DNA of 64,000 nucleotides from Adlercreutzia sp. ZJ141. GTDB taxonomy: Bacteria; Actinomycetota; Coriobacteriia; Coriobacteriales; Eggerthellaceae. Below, one piece after another: positions 23,931-33,510 of this stretch. Where the stretch lies: assembly GCF_011038965.1 (NCBI RefSeq), contig NZ_JAAKEB010000001.1:213050-277049 (forward strand). The letters run 5' to 3'. Both the position numbers and the translations under genes were made by a program. The notes under the pieces are model-generated. The model did not search any database. It was not told the origin of the DNA and worked only from the letters and a program-made list of their open reading frames with translations. Position 1 is the first letter of the stretch. Every line of letters begins with the position of its first letter.

Positions 23931-25046
23931 CTAATCAACGGGACGAAACGGAATGAATACGCGAATGCCGTCTTTTCCAACCGTCACTTGAGGATCGACG
24001 TCGGGTTCCAGATAGTAGCGCGCTGCTATGTCGTCGTAGGCTACTCGTACGGCTTCTTCAAGCATGTGTCGGTCATTGTCGTGGAGTTTGAGCCCCTTGA
24101 GCACGTGATCACTCGTATGATTTGAGGCTTTTGTGTTTGACTCCTTGTGTGACGTGTGAGTGTCGTGCTTGTTTTGTCGAGTAAGCTCGGCAGCGACGAT
24201 GCTTGCCAAGTTGGCAGGGGCTGCTATTTCGCCGTTGAGGATGCGCCGTGCCGATCGAACCGACAGATCGAGCCCGATCGCTTGCGCGTTGGCGGCGAAA
24301 TGTTCCGGGCTAGCACTTGCCGCTAAACGTTCGCAGAGGGGAAGGCTGCTTGAGTCTGCGTGGAAGATACGCCTTTCCGCCGACATCGCATGTAAGCCAC
24401 GTTGGTATAAACACGATGCGATTTCGGTCGACGAACCTGCGAACACAAGACACTGATGATGAGAATCAAGCGCAAATTCGCAGGCGGTGCGCACGATGTT
24501 GCGTGGGCCGAGTACTTTCACCGAGGATGCTTCGCGGTGAAACGAAGGAAACGTTGACTGGTCGGCCTTCTCCCCCACACGCTGCACGTCAGTTTCAACG
24601 AGCAGTGCCGTGCCTAACCCCTTATCCGATGCAAGTACTGAAGCTATTTCGGCGTTCTCGCGGATGGAGAAAAGAGCCATGCCCCTTCCGTGCACACCCC
24701 ACGTATCGATATGCATGGTGTCGAGTTTCGAGGTCACCCGAGGTTCGAACACTGCATCGTGTAAATGGGGCGGAATGCCGCATCCGTTGTCGATCACGCA
24801 GATTCGCCGTCTGGTGCCCTCACGCGATGTTGCGAGATAGATTTCGGTTGCATCAGCGTCGCGGGCGTTTCTGAGCATCTCAATGACAATGTCCTCGCTT
24901 GATCTGATGTCGTGAACAGCCTGGCGTCGCTCCGCCTCTTCCGACCTGAGACGAACAAAGCCATCTCCAAGATCGTCTTCGATCCGGAGATGGCTCGTTG
25001 CGCAAACAGCGTCGATGAATTGTTCGAGCGATGCGGAATCAGACAT
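23931..25046 (-). CDS. GHKL (HATPase_c) ATP-binding protein
   Basis: A 371-residue soluble protein with a GHKL ATP-binding fold near the N-terminus: N-box IEMLRNARDADAT (55-67), G1 DNGCGIPP (86-93) and G2 GVHGRGMA (117-124). This pattern is closer to Hsp90/MutL-type ATPases than to histidine kinases, as no H-box or receiver is present. Residues 200-371 are not recognisable; a His/Lys/Ser-rich linker lies near 290-310. It starts 14 bases after rny and is probably its operon partner. Substrate and role are unknown. Confidence 0.7.
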   Translation of the reverse strand: MSDSASLEQFIDAVCATSHLRIEDDLGDGFVRLRSEEAERRQAVHDIRSSEDIVIEMLRNARDADATEIYLATSREGTRRRICVIDNGCGIPPHLHDAVFEPRVTSKLDTMHIDTWGVHGRGMALFSIRENAEIASVLASDKGLGTALLVETDVQRVGEKADQSTFPSFHREASSVKVLGPRNIVRTACEFALDSHHQCLVFAGSSTEIASCLYQRGLHAMSAERRIFHADSSSLPLCERLAASASPEHFAANAQAIGLDLSVRSARRILNGEIAAPANLASIVAAELTRQNKHDTHTSHKESNTKASNHTSDHVLKGLKLHDNDRHMLEEAVRVAYDDIAARYYLEPDVDPQVTVGKDGIRVFIPFRPVD

Positions 25047-25059
25047 CGTGATACGCAGG

Positions 25060-26592
25060 TTATTTGGCGATGCCGATGGCGCGGCTCTCGCGAATGACCA
25101 CGACCTTCACTTGTCCGGGGTACTGCATCTCGCTTTCAATGCGCTGGGCGATGTCGTGTGCAAGCACTGTGGTGGTAGCCTCGTCAACCACATCGGGCTC
25201 AACCATCACGCGAACCTCACGTCCCGCCTGGATGGCATATGTGCGCTCGACACCTTTGTAAGAATTCGCGATTTCCTCGAGCTTTTCGAGACGCTTGATG
25301 TACGCGTCAAGGGTTTCCTTGCGTGCACCAGGACGAGCGGCAGAAACTGCATCAGCGGCCTGAACCAACACTGCGAGTACACTTTGCGGATCGATGTCAT
25401 TGTGATGTGCTTCGATAGCATGCACGATCTCAGGCTTTTCGCCGAAGCGCCGTGCAAGGTCGGCGCCAATGACAGCGTGGCTACCCTCGACTTCGTGGTC
25501 AACTGCTTTTCCTAAGTCGTGCAGAAGACCGGCACGCTTGGCAGGAATGGGATCAAGCCCCAGCTCGGATGCCATTACGCCAGAAAGGTAGGCAACCTCA
25601 AGAGAATGATTGAGCACGTTTTGCCCGTATGAGGTGCGGTACAACAAGCGACCAAGTGTACGCACGAGCTCGGGGTGCAGGTCGTGAATTCCCGTGTCGA
25701 ACGTGGCTTGCTCGCCGGCTTCCTGGACGCGCTGATTCACGAACGTTTCGGCCTTTCCGAACATCTCTTCGATGCGAGCCGGATGGATTCGACCGTCAGC
25801 AATGAGGTTTTCCATGGTGACACGGCCGATTTCACGGCGAACCGGATCGAAACACGAAATGGTTACGCACTCCGGCGTGTCGTCGATGATGAGATTCGTG
25901 CCAGTTAACTGCTCAAATGAGCGAATGTTGCGGCCTTCACGTCCGATAATGCGGCCCTTCAGGTCGTCCGACGGTATGCTGATGGAAGAAACCGTGGTTT
26001 CAGCCGAATGATCGGCGGCTACACGCTGAATAGCAAGACTCAAGATAGAGCGGGCGCGCTTATCTGATTCGGCTTTCACGCGGGCTTCCGCATCGCGGAT
26101 GATAGCGGCGGACTCATGAGCAACGTCATCCTTGAGCGAAGATAGTAGCTCTGCTTTCGCCTCTTCTGAGGTCATGCCAGCCACGCGCTCAAGGTGTTGT
26201 CCCACTTCGGCTTCTGCCTGATCGAGCTTGCGAGAACGGCTTTCTAGCTGACCTTGTAATGATGAAATCTGATGTTCGCGGGCATCGAGAGTTTCAACTC
26301 GCTTGTCAAGTGACTGTTCACGCTGGCTGAGGCGCGATTCAGCGACGCGTACTTCCTTCAGGCGTTCTTTACTTTCAGCTTGGGCTTCTTGCTTGAGCTT
26401 GAGAGCCTCATCCTTTGCTTCAACAATAGCTTCGCGTTTGAGTGTCTCGGCTTGCCGCTTCGCCTCGGCAACGACGCTTTCCGCCTCTTGAGCGGCGCGT
26501 TTCGTGGATGCGTTGACCAGGTAACGAGCGATTACGAAGCCGAGGGCGATGCCGATGGCAGCGCCGATGAGCAACCATAGATAACTTGGCAT
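25060..26592 (-). CDS. rny: Ribonuclease Y
   Basis: Membrane-anchored endoribonuclease that initiates mRNA decay. The 510-residue protein has one N-terminal transmembrane helix (3-26), a long coiled coil (about 30-180), a KH domain with GREGRNI (217-223) and an HD domain with His358-Asp359 (LLHDLGK). The ATG at 26592 has AAAGGGGG 8 bases upstream; the longer frame upstream crosses a terminator and is rejected. It is separated from recX by that terminator. Confidence 0.95.
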   Translation of the reverse strand: MPSYLWLLIGAAIGIALGFVIARYLVNASTKRAAQEAESVVAEAKRQAETLKREAIVEAKDEALKLKQEAQAESKERLKEVRVAESRLSQREQSLDKRVETLDAREHQISSLQGQLESRSRKLDQAEAEVGQHLERVAGMTSEEAKAELLSSLKDDVAHESAAIIRDAEARVKAESDKRARSILSLAIQRVAADHSAETTVSSISIPSDDLKGRIIGREGRNIRSFEQLTGTNLIIDDTPECVTISCFDPVRREIGRVTMENLIADGRIHPARIEEMFGKAETFVNQRVQEAGEQATFDTGIHDLHPELVRTLGRLLYRTSYGQNVLNHSLEVAYLSGVMASELGLDPIPAKRAGLLHDLGKAVDHEVEGSHAVIGADLARRFGEKPEIVHAIEAHHNDIDPQSVLAVLVQAADAVSAARPGARKETLDAYIKRLEKLEEIANSYKGVERTYAIQAGREVRVMVEPDVVDEATTTVLAHDIAQRIESEMQYPGQVKVVVIRESRAIGIAK

Positions 26593-26647
26593 GTTATGCC
26601 CCCTTTCATGTATGGGTTTACTTATCCAATCGAGTTTGCTTTCCATG

Positions 26648-26668
26648 AAAAAACCCGGGTTAACCGGG
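26648..26668 (-). terminator. Terminator downstream of recA-recX
   Basis: On the minus strand a GC-rich CCCGG/CCGGG stem with a 5-base loop is followed by six Ts (complement of 26648-26653). It lies between the recX stop (26830) and the rny start. Confidence 0.7.
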
Positions 26669-26829
26669 CATGAGTAAGCGCACGTATGATGAGACGCCTT
26701 ATACGATTGTATATATAAAGCACCTGCAATAGGCGCGATCACTCAAGCTCCCCTAATGATAAAGGTTTGGCAAGCATTTGTAAAAAACTCCCTGCGAAAA
26801 AACACTCAGGATCTTATGTTCCTGTTGTC

Positions 26830-27471
26830 CTATTGTGTCCCTTGGGTAACTATGCTCTGCTCGCTCCATTCGCGGGCAACCACGGCGGATATATGTGAGT
26901 CGAAGCCCTTGCGCATGAGAAAGCGATATGCACCTTCACGTTGGTTCTTTGAACGGGGTGGATGCGCAAGCAACGCAGTGCGAGCACGCTTGAACTCATG
27001 ACTATCCCCTAAATCGGTTTCCGCGAACGCCTCCACCGTAGCTGGATCGATGTCTTCGCTCTCAAGTTCTCGTGCGATGCCTGCGCGGCCCTTTCCCTGA
27101 GCAAGACGACTTCGCACGAGTACGTCGGCAAAACGTGTGTCGTCAAGAAGGCCGCAACGTACTGCACGGTCTACTGCACTATGTGCAACATCAGAGGAAA
27201 ACCCTTCGTGTTCAAGTTTACGTAGCATGCCTGCAGTGGACTGCTCCCGCCGCACCGAAACTCGTGTAATTCTACGAAAGGCGTCTTCTTCGGTATACGT
27301 GCGCTCTGCCTTTCGGGAGACTTCACTTCGGGTATTGCAGCTCTGACGGTTGTAGACACCTTTCCCTATGCTATTTGTACGCGTGATGGATGCTTGTTTG
27401 TAATGGTTAGAGCCCGATTCCATTGCCGCTATACGAGCGCGCAGCTCTTCGATCGTCGCATTGTTCGCCAT
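26830..27471 (-). CDS. recX: Regulatory protein RecX
   Basis: RecA modulator of 213 residues. Residues 1-60 are a poorly conserved polar extension. The remainder carries RecX three-helix repeats: RRITRVSVRREQSTAGMLRKL, LLDDTRFADVLVRSRLAQGKGRAGIARELE, and REGAYRFLMRKGFDSHISAVV. It begins 5 bases after the recA stop, so the two genes form an operon with shared SOS control. Confidence 0.93.
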   Translation of the reverse strand: MANNATIEELRARIAAMESGSNHYKQASITRTNSIGKGVYNRQSCNTRSEVSRKAERTYTEEDAFRRITRVSVRREQSTAGMLRKLEHEGFSSDVAHSAVDRAVRCGLLDDTRFADVLVRSRLAQGKGRAGIARELESEDIDPATVEAFAETDLGDSHEFKRARTALLAHPPRSKNQREGAYRFLMRKGFDSHISAVVAREWSEQSIVTQGTQ

Positions 27472-27476
27472 ACGCG

Positions 27477-28535
27477 TTACTTCTTACCCTTCGGTTTTGC
27501 CGCAGGTGTAAGCGCGTCAGCCTGTGCCGCCTCGCGTGTGATAATGGGCACGCCGTAGTATTCGCGAACCTTCACTTCAATTTCGTCGCGTAGATCGGGG
27601 TTGTCACGCAGCGTCTGCTTCGCAGCTTCTCGGCCCTGCCCAAGGCGGTCTTCGCCATAGGTGTACCAGGCGCCACTTTTCTTCACAACACCGCTTTCGG
27701 CGGCCATGTCGATGATGCTACCTTCGCGCGAGATGCCCTCACCGAACATGAGATCGAATTCTGCTTGGCGGAACGGCGGCGCTACCTTATTCTTCACGAC
27801 TTTAGCGCGCACGCGATTACCAATGCTCTCGCCATCTTTCTTTATGCTGTCGATGCGTCGGATATCGATGCGCACGCTCGAGAAAAACTTAAGTGCCCGT
27901 CCACCCGTGGTGGTTTCGGGATTACCGAACATAACACCAATCTTTTCACGAAGCTGATTAATGAAAATGCACGTGGTTTTTGATTTCGACAGTGAACCTG
28001 CCAGCTTGCGCAGCGCTTGCGACATCAGCCTCGCTTGCAGGCCAACCGTCGTGTCGCCAATTTCCCCTTCGATTTCAGCACGGGGAACAAGTGCTGCTAC
28101 CGAGTCGACAACGATAGCATCAATAGCACCGGATCGCACAAGCATGTCACAGATCTCAAGTGCTTGTTCGCCGGTGTCGGGCTGAGAAATGAGCACTTCA
28201 TCGATATCGACACCTAAGCGAGCCGCATATACGGGATCGAGCGCGTGCTCGGCATCAATAAAGGCAACAACTCCTCCGAGCGCCTGCGCCTCGGCGAGGA
28301 TCTGTAACGCGAGCGTGGTTTTGCCGCTTGATTCAGGCCCGTAGATCTCAACGATGCGACCGCGAGGAACGCCACCAATGCCGAGCGCAGCGTCAAGCGG
28401 TAGTGCACCGGTGGGTATGGCCTCTACGATTAGATTCTGCCCGTTGTCTCCGAACTTCATGATCGAACCCTTGCCGAACTTCGATTCGATCTGATCGGTG
28501 GTGACTTTTAGCATCTTCGCTTTCTCGTCGTTCAT
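27477..28535 (-). CDS. recA: Recombinase RecA
   Basis: The 352-residue recombinase and LexA co-protease. Walker A is GPESSGKT (66-73), and the L1/L2 loop regions and the KGSIMKFGD start are canonical. The C-terminus is Lys-rich. A promoter with a LexA-type box sits 50 to 75 bases upstream, placing it in the SOS regulon with lexA and the small gene at 17538-17864. Confidence 0.98.
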   Translation of the reverse strand: MNDEKAKMLKVTTDQIESKFGKGSIMKFGDNGQNLIVEAIPTGALPLDAALGIGGVPRGRIVEIYGPESSGKTTLALQILAEAQALGGVVAFIDAEHALDPVYAARLGVDIDEVLISQPDTGEQALEICDMLVRSGAIDAIVVDSVAALVPRAEIEGEIGDTTVGLQARLMSQALRKLAGSLSKSKTTCIFINQLREKIGVMFGNPETTTGGRALKFFSSVRIDIRRIDSIKKDGESIGNRVRAKVVKNKVAPPFRQAEFDLMFGEGISREGSIIDMAAESGVVKKSGAWYTYGEDRLGQGREAAKQTLRDNPDLRDEIEVKVREYYGVPIITREAAQADALTPAAKPKGKK

Positions 28536-28582
28536 GCGAGTCCTTCCCCGTCGCGCTGCGAGCGTTTCCTGTTGATAATCGA

Positions 28583-28611
28583 ATCCTATACGAACATCTG
28601 TTTGGAATCAA
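28583..28611 (-). promoter_or_regulatory. recA promoter with LexA box
   Basis: On the minus strand TTGATT (complement of 28606-28611), 17 bases, TAGGAT (complement of 28583-28588). The spacer contains a LexA-type box, CGAACATCTGTTTG on the plus strand (28591-28604), one mismatch from CGAAC-N4-GTTCG. Confidence 0.8.
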
Positions 28612-28690
28612 GCTCTTTCATTGAATTTTGATGCAACGACACGATAACCGAAATGAACTCGCTGTTTGTAGCGGAAACCTTGCAGGAATC

Positions 28691-28999
28691 TTAGAGGTTC
28701 TTGCAAATAACGCTACGAATCACATGCTCGTTTTTGTCAAAACGCATTCGGATAACACGGCGAATACTCGCGATGTCCTGATTTGATACACAAACAAGAA
28801 AGGAGCCCTTTGAGGCCCCTTCCTGTCGCATCCAGTCACGCTTTGCTTTCGCGCGGTTGTACTTCGTGTCGCCATGTGTGCCATGCCCGCACGCGAATCC
28901 GTTGTAGTGTGGCTTTTTTGCCAGAGTGGCCTCTTCGGCCGATTGCCGCCACACCACGTTGCCGCTTCCATGAGCTAACATATTCCGTTTTTTCGACAT
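28691..28999 (-). CDS. Small basic protein, unrecognised
   Basis: I do not recognise this 102-residue protein. It is basic and has a Gly/His/Lys-rich middle (CGHGTHGDTKYNRAKAKRDW) and a C-terminal segment (LVCVSNQDIASIRRVIRMRF) that could fold as a small domain. The ATG at 28999 has a near-perfect ribosome binding site, GAAGGAGGTGA, 6 bases upstream, which supports a real, well-translated gene; a frame open further upstream lacks one. It diverges from a tetR gene across a repeat-rich intergenic region. Confidence 0.6.
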   Translation of the reverse strand: MSKKRNMLAHGSGNVVWRQSAEEATLAKKPHYNGFACGHGTHGDTKYNRAKAKRDWMRQEGASKGSFLVCVSNQDIASIRRVIRMRFDKNEHVIRSVICKNL

Positions 29000-29084
29000 A
29001 CGCCTCACCTCCTTCAATGCATTGCTGACGTTCTTCCACATCATAGCACAGACGTTCTTGAGAGTGTTCTTTCGATTCATTCAT

Positions 29085-29179
29085 ACCTGTTATCAGGTTA
29101 TTTACTGCAAAAAACTAGTAAATACTCGTTACCTGTAGTAGACTAGTAAGGACTAGTTATTAACCGTGTAGAAACTAGG
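29085..29179. promoter_or_regulatory. Operator-like repeats upstream of tetR
   Basis: ACTAGT occurs at 29114-29119, 29142-29147 and 29152-29157, with a near copy ACTAGG at 29174-29179 directly before the tetR start. The middle pair forms a palindrome GACTAGT-aagg-ACTAGTt. A separate perfect inverted repeat ACCTG-TTAT-CAGGT lies at 29085-29098. Together they look like operators for TetR autoregulation and possibly for the divergent small gene. Confidence 0.6.
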
Positions 29180-29186
29180 ATAAACT

Positions 29187-29816
29187 ATGGTACGACCATC
29201 GAACCAGACGCGCAACACGCGCGAGGAAATTCTGAATGCGTCTATGACGTTGTTTGCATCAAGAGGCTTTAAGGCAACCACCGTAAAGGAAATTGCTGCC
29301 ACTGTGGGCATTAAGGACGCTTCGTTGTACAACCATTTTCCAGGTAAGCAAGCTATTTTCGACGCTATTATTGAGCGCGAACTTACACGGATTGAGCATG
29401 CGTTTCAAGATTCGAATGCCATGTTCGATATGAGTGACAGCTCAAGCATATCCATTGCACACAGCATTGATCAGCTTGAAGATGCTCTTATGAAAAGCTA
29501 CGAATCCTTTTTCACTGATGCGGGAATGATTGCGCTTCGTAAGATGCTTACTGTTAACCAATTTGAAAGCGAGCAAGCAGGAATGCTCTATCGCAGGATC
29601 TTTCTCGATCAGCCACTCGCGTTTCAAACGTCTGTCTTTGAGCGTCTCATTGCGATGCGTGCGTTCGCTCAGGGTAATGCGCGTATCGACGCATATGAAT
29701 CATATGGACCTGTGTTCGTTATGCTTTCCCAAGGGCTTAGCTGGAAGGAAGCTCAACCGAAGATCCGTGCCCTTCTTCGGGCGTTCGAGCGCTCACATAA
29801 TGCGCAAGTCCAATAG
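29187..29816 (+). CDS. TetR/AcrR family transcriptional regulator
   Basis: A 209-residue one-component regulator. The N-terminal helix-turn-helix is canonical: TREEILNASMTLFASRGFKATTVKEIAATVGIKDASLYNHFPGKQAIFDAI, shown here as the stretch of residues 10-60. The C-terminal ligand domain is not diagnostic. No efflux or enzyme gene is adjacent; nearest neighbours are the divergent small gene and an HTH/zinc-ribbon gene. ACTAGT repeats just upstream suggest autoregulation. Confidence 0.88.
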   Translation: MVRPSNQTRNTREEILNASMTLFASRGFKATTVKEIAATVGIKDASLYNHFPGKQAIFDAIIERELTRIEHAFQDSNAMFDMSDSSSISIAHSIDQLEDALMKSYESFFTDAGMIALRKMLTVNQFESEQAGMLYRRIFLDQPLAFQTSVFERLIAMRAFAQGNARIDAYESYGPVFVMLSQGLSWKEAQPKIRALLRAFERSHNAQVQ

Positions 29817-29939
29817 CAACATGCTGTTGCTTTACGTGTCTATGGTATACGTGTTTCAATGGAATTGTTTGGAAGTATCATGCCTGTCGAGCAAATAACG
29901 GTATCTTTAACTGACAACCCACATCAAGCAAGGAGCATC

Positions 29940-30470
29940 ATGAACGAATCTATGCAATCTGCAGTAACTAACGCAGCTGTTGACACTTCCCGACCGTTTG
30001 ACGACGACGAAACCTCGCTGGGAGCATCTATTGCCAAGCATCGAAAGCTTCGAGGCCTTACCCAGGAAGAGCTGGCGCGGAAGCTTTACGTTACTCGACA
30101 GGCGGTGTCGCGCTGGGAAACCGGTGAAACGATGCCCGGCATTGACATGCTCAAGCTTATTGCCATAACGCTCAATGTGCCCATTGCACATCTGCTTGAA
30201 GCACCCGCCAGCGTCGACGGCTACTGCCAAAGCTGTGGCATGGGATTTTTCGGTCAGCCGGAAAACCATGGCACCAATGCTGATGGAACACCGTCTGCTG
30301 ACTACTGTACCTGGTGCTACCAGAATGGTGAGTATGAGCGTGAGGAAACCATGGACGACCTTATTGAGCGTTGTGCGCCGTATATGATGGAATCGACGCA
30401 TGTTTCTCATGACGAGGCTGTCTCGATCATGGGAGCCATTCTCCCCAACCTGAAACGCTGGAAGGATTAG
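29940..30470 (+). CDS. XRE-type HTH regulator with C-terminal zinc ribbon
   Basis: A 176-residue protein. A Cro/C1-type helix-turn-helix is at about 28-82 (LRGLTQEELARKLYVTRQAV, then SRWETGETMP). A zinc-ribbon domain follows at about 95-125 with CQSCGM and DYCTWCYQNG, the arrangement of the small zinc-ribbon proteins often fused to HTH domains in anaerobes. AAGGAG lies 5 bases before the ATG at 29940. It is followed after 8 bases by nth, probably cotranscribed. Confidence 0.85.
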   Translation: MNESMQSAVTNAAVDTSRPFDDDETSLGASIAKHRKLRGLTQEELARKLYVTRQAVSRWETGETMPGIDMLKLIAITLNVPIAHLLEAPASVDGYCQSCGMGFFGQPENHGTNADGTPSADYCTWCYQNGEYEREETMDDLIERCAPYMMESTHVSHDEAVSIMGAILPNLKRWKD

Positions 30471-30478
30471 GAGCTGCT

Positions 30479-31144
30479 ATGCCGCGGGAGAGCCTGACCA
30501 CACAGCGTGAGCGTGCCGGCGCTATCGAAGAACGCATGTTTTCGCACTACGGTGAGGGTGCGTGCTCTCTTGAGCACGAAACCCCTTTTCAGTTGACCGT
30601 TGCTGTGGTGTTGTCAGCACAATGCACTGATGCTGCCGTAAACAAGGTGACACCAACGCTGTTTATGCGTTATGGCACCCCAGAACGCATGGCGGCTGCA
30701 AGCCCCGCAGATATCGAAGCAATCATTCATTCGCTGGGGTTCTTCCGTACCAAGTCGAAGAATCTCATCGCGCTCGCACAAACTGTGCTCGCCGAGTTCG
30801 GGGGCGAGATTCCCAATGATATCGACAAGCTACAGAAACTTCCAGGCGTTGGCCGCAAAACCGCCAACGTGGTCATGTGCCAAGCGTTTCGCAACCCGCA
30901 AGGCATCGCTGTTGACACACATGTGTTCCGTATTGCCCATCGGCTGCGTTTCGCCACGCGCAATGACGATACCCCAGCGAAAACTGAGGCAAAGTTGCTG
31001 AAAGTCCACCCGCGGCAAACCTGGCTCTACATCAACCACCAATGGGTGCATTTCGGGCGTGATTATTGCCGCGCACGCAACCCGAAGTGTGCAGAGTGCT
31101 TCATTTCTGACCTTTGCCCGAGCTTCGGCTGTGAAGCGCGTTAA
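30479..31144 (+). CDS. nth: Endonuclease III
   Basis: DNA glycosylase/AP lyase for oxidised pyrimidines, 221 residues. It has LSAQCTDAAVNKVT, the helix-hairpin-helix LPGVGRKTANVV with catalytic Lys127, catalytic Asp146 in AVDTHVFR, and the C-terminal [4Fe-4S] loop C-x6-C-x2-C-x5-C in CRARNPKCAECFISDLC. Its stop codon touches the left end of the MITE-like repeat at 31143. Confidence 0.95.
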   Translation: MPRESLTTQRERAGAIEERMFSHYGEGACSLEHETPFQLTVAVVLSAQCTDAAVNKVTPTLFMRYGTPERMAAASPADIEAIIHSLGFFRTKSKNLIALAQTVLAEFGGEIPNDIDKLQKLPGVGRKTANVVMCQAFRNPQGIAVDTHVFRIAHRLRFATRNDDTPAKTEAKLLKVHPRQTWLYINHQWVHFGRDYCRARNPKCAECFISDLCPSFGCEAR

Positions 31145-31227
31145 GGGAACAGTGGTTTATTCTGCCAGTTCTGGCGTCAGGAACCTTCAAACCCAGAACA
31201 AGACAGCCTATGTTTAGTGTTTCCTTA
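31143..31227. mobile_element. 85-bp degenerate MITE-like element, copy 2
   Basis: The left end AAGGGAACAGTGGTTTATTC and the complement of the right end, AAGGAAACACTAAACATAGG, are imperfect inverted repeats; TTCTGG recurs in both arms. The right arm matches the right arm of the 16190-16347 element (GGAAACACT, then GCnGTCTTG). It fills the gap between the convergent nth and lipid kinase genes, where it could also act as a terminator. Confidence 0.5.
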
Positions 31228-31256
31228 AACGGATACGAGAACACCGCTACTTAAGC

Positions 31257-32360
31257 CTAAGCTTGACGGCCAGTCAACACCGATAGCGCGTGCTTGTGCA
31301 TACGAATGTCGAATTCCCGTCCGCGTATGCGTTCGCCATCGGCCTGAGCTGGCAGCTCGCTTTCGAAGCGTACGTGCACGCCACTCGCCTGTGCGAGGTG
31401 GATCTGGCGAAACCTTGTATGATGTCCGCCCTTGGCAAGCAACAGAATGCCTGTGGCAGAAAGCGAGCTCAGTGGTGGTGTCGCTAAACACACATCGAAG
31501 AGTCCGTCATCGATGCGGGCACTCGGACACACTTTAAAGCCGCCTCCATACGTAGGTCCTATTTGCACGGCGAACAGATGGGTTTCACCAGAAAAACGCT
31601 GTGGAGCTGCAACGGATGCGCTATCGTGTACAACTTCTGCAGCATCCATGAGATCGGTGGCGTTTGCGTGTTCAAGTTCGACATCTACTTCAACGACAGG
31701 GTGGTTATTTCGAGCGCTCACATCGTTAGCACTCTCTGTGCCGCTTAATTCTAGGCTTTCCCATCTATCGGCAGTACCGGTAAAGCCGGTCATATCGGCG
31801 CCGAACTGGAAGGGACGTAGGGCTCCAAACAGCTGCGCGATTGCGCTTTCCAGATACAGAAGCGTACCGGTACGCCCTGTTCGTTGCCGGCGCTCAACCG
31901 TATCGAGCGCGATGGCGGCATCCAGCCCAAATGAGAGCGTTTCGGCGAAGTATTCTCCGTTCACGCATCCAACATCGGCAGGTGTAATGTTGAATTCAAG
32001 GAGCTGTTTGAGGGCGCGGTCGGGTTTTGCTGACATACCAAGTGTTGCCGCATAGTCGTTTCCCGACCCGAAGGGAATAAGCCCAAAACGAGGACGATCC
32101 GTTTCGTTGCGAGCCATCAGCCCGTTAACCACTTCGTGTACCGTTCCATCACCTCCCACAGCGATTACGGTGCGGTATGTTGGATGAAGCGTTCGTACGA
32201 TATCGATGGCGTGCTGAGCATACTCGGTTGGGAATAAATCACATGCGTCTGCTCCCATTGCACTACGCAGCTCACACACGATGCGCTGAGCAACGTCTAT
32301 CCCTGCGCCGCTTCGTGCTGCTGGGTTCGCGATAACGGCAATTCTCGCAAACTGATGCAC
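31257..32360 (-). CDS. Diacylglycerol/lipid kinase family protein
   Basis: Lipid kinase of the DagK/YegS family, 367 residues, phosphorylating diacylglycerol or a related lipid at the membrane. It shows IANPAARSGAG, the nucleotide loop VGGDGTVHEVVNGL and the PFGSGNDYA motif. GTG at 32360 is chosen as start because AAAGGAG lies 5 bases upstream and the protein then begins HQFARIAVIANP, as in the family. A longer open frame upstream is not family-like. It diverges from panB. Confidence 0.87.
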   Translation of the reverse strand: MHQFARIAVIANPAARSGAGIDVAQRIVCELRSAMGADACDLFPTEYAQHAIDIVRTLHPTYRTVIAVGGDGTVHEVVNGLMARNETDRPRFGLIPFGSGNDYAATLGMSAKPDRALKQLLEFNITPADVGCVNGEYFAETLSFGLDAAIALDTVERRQRTGRTGTLLYLESAIAQLFGALRPFQFGADMTGFTGTADRWESLELSGTESANDVSARNNHPVVEVDVELEHANATDLMDAAEVVHDSASVAAPQRFSGETHLFAVQIGPTYGGGFKVCPSARIDDGLFDVCLATPPLSSLSATGILLLAKGGHHTRFRQIHLAQASGVHVRFESELPAQADGERIRGREFDIRMHKHALSVLTGRQA

Positions 32361-32521
32361 GGTTTCTCCTTTACATGATGGATGGCGGCGTGTACTTGAT
32401 CGAGCCGCTCTGCGACATAATCGGCTACTTTGTCGCGTTTTGCAAGGGTAAACGCAACAGTGTCGTTTCACGTCACCGCTCACCGCTTGTCGGCGTCTTT
32501 CCCCCGGTAATATGGGTTTTC

Positions 32522-32550
32522 TTGTTGCTTTTGTCGCGCATCGCTACAAT
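32522..32550 (+). promoter_or_regulatory. panB promoter candidate
   Basis: TTGTTG (32522-32527), 17 bases, TACAAT (32545-32550), placing the transcription start about 20 bases before panB. Confidence 0.55.
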
Positions 32551-32576
32551 GCAGGCATACAGCGAAAGGGGCATCA

Positions 32577-33407
32577 ATGAAAAAGCAGACCGTAGCCACG
32601 TTTCGCGCGGCGAAGCAGGCAGGCACCAAGCTGGCCATGCTTACTGCGTACGACTATTCAACCGCAAAATTGGTTGATGAGGCAGGTATTGAAGGCATTT
32701 TGGTGGGTGATTCGCTGGGCATGACCATGCTCGGATACGATGACACGCTGCCCGTAACCATGGACGACATGGTGCATCACACGCGCGCAGTTACGCGCGG
32801 TGCCGAGCATGCGCTCGTGGTTGCCGACATGCCGTTCATGTCGTACCATCTTTCACCCGCTCAAGCGGTGGAAAATGCTGGGCGACTGGTGAAGGAAGGC
32901 GGCGCGCAGGCGGTTAAGATTGAAGGAGGCGCACAGTTCGCATCCGAGATACAGGCCATCACTCGCGCATCAATTCCCGTGATGGGGCATTTGGGTCTCA
33001 CACCACAATCTATCAATGCGTTTGGCGGCTTTAAGGTACAGGGTAAGACCACGCAGGCTGCACAGCGTCTGGTTGACGACGCCCGCGCAATCGAAGCGGC
33101 GGGTGCGTTTTCTATCGTACTCGAGTGTATTCCATCTGAACTTGCGGCTATTATCACAGAAGCAGTGGATGTTCCAACTATCGGCATTGGTTCGGGTGCG
33201 GGATGCGATGGGCAAATTCTGGTGTATCAGGACATGTTGGGTATGTACGGAAACATGGCACCGAAATTTGTTCGTCGGTTTGCCGAAGTGGGCGACATGA
33301 TGAAAACGGCGTTTGCCGACTACCGTACTGCCGTGCAGGATGGGAGCTTTCCTGCCCCCGAGCATACGTTCGCCGCGCCTTCGGGCACGTTCGACGGCGT
33401 GAACTAG
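32577..33407 (+). CDS. panB: 3-methyl-2-oxobutanoate hydroxymethyltransferase
   Basis: First enzyme of pantothenate synthesis, making ketopantoate from 2-oxoisovalerate and methylene-THF. The 276-residue protein starts with [20 protein letters not shown] and contains [18 protein letters not shown] and KIEGG, with the metal and substrate residues of the family. GAAAGGGGC precedes the ATG. panC and panD follow in the same direction, though panE is not nearby. Confidence 0.96.
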   Translation: MKKQTVATFRAAKQAGTKLAMLTAYDYSTAKLVDEAGIEGILVGDSLGMTMLGYDDTLPVTMDDMVHHTRAVTRGAEHALVVADMPFMSYHLSPAQAVENAGRLVKEGGAQAVKIEGGAQFASEIQAITRASIPVMGHLGLTPQSINAFGGFKVQGKTTQAAQRLVDDARAIEAAGAFSIVLECIPSELAAIITEAVDVPTIGIGSGAGCDGQILVYQDMLGMYGNMAPKFVRRFAEVGDMMKTAFADYRTAVQDGSFPAPEHTFAAPSGTFDGVN

Positions 33408-33510
33408 CTGTTCATTACCCAAACCGCTGAAGAGACGCAATTAACAACGAGCAATACGGGTGCGGACGGGTTCAGCCAAGACTGCATCCGTACATAGAAA
33501 AGGATCATTC

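Noticed and set aside
24317..24874. A 185-residue rightward frame opposite the GHKL ATPase gene
   Set aside because: The opposite strand holds an intact ATPase motif set; this frame is its shadow.
26593..26742. N-terminal extension of RNase Y
   Set aside because: It crosses the recX terminator and lacks family similarity; the ATG at 26592 starts the membrane anchor.
28679..28691. A 13-base sequence CTTGCAGGAATCT shared with 52455-52467
   Set aside because: In 64 kb many 13-base matches are expected by chance, and the flanks do not extend the similarity.
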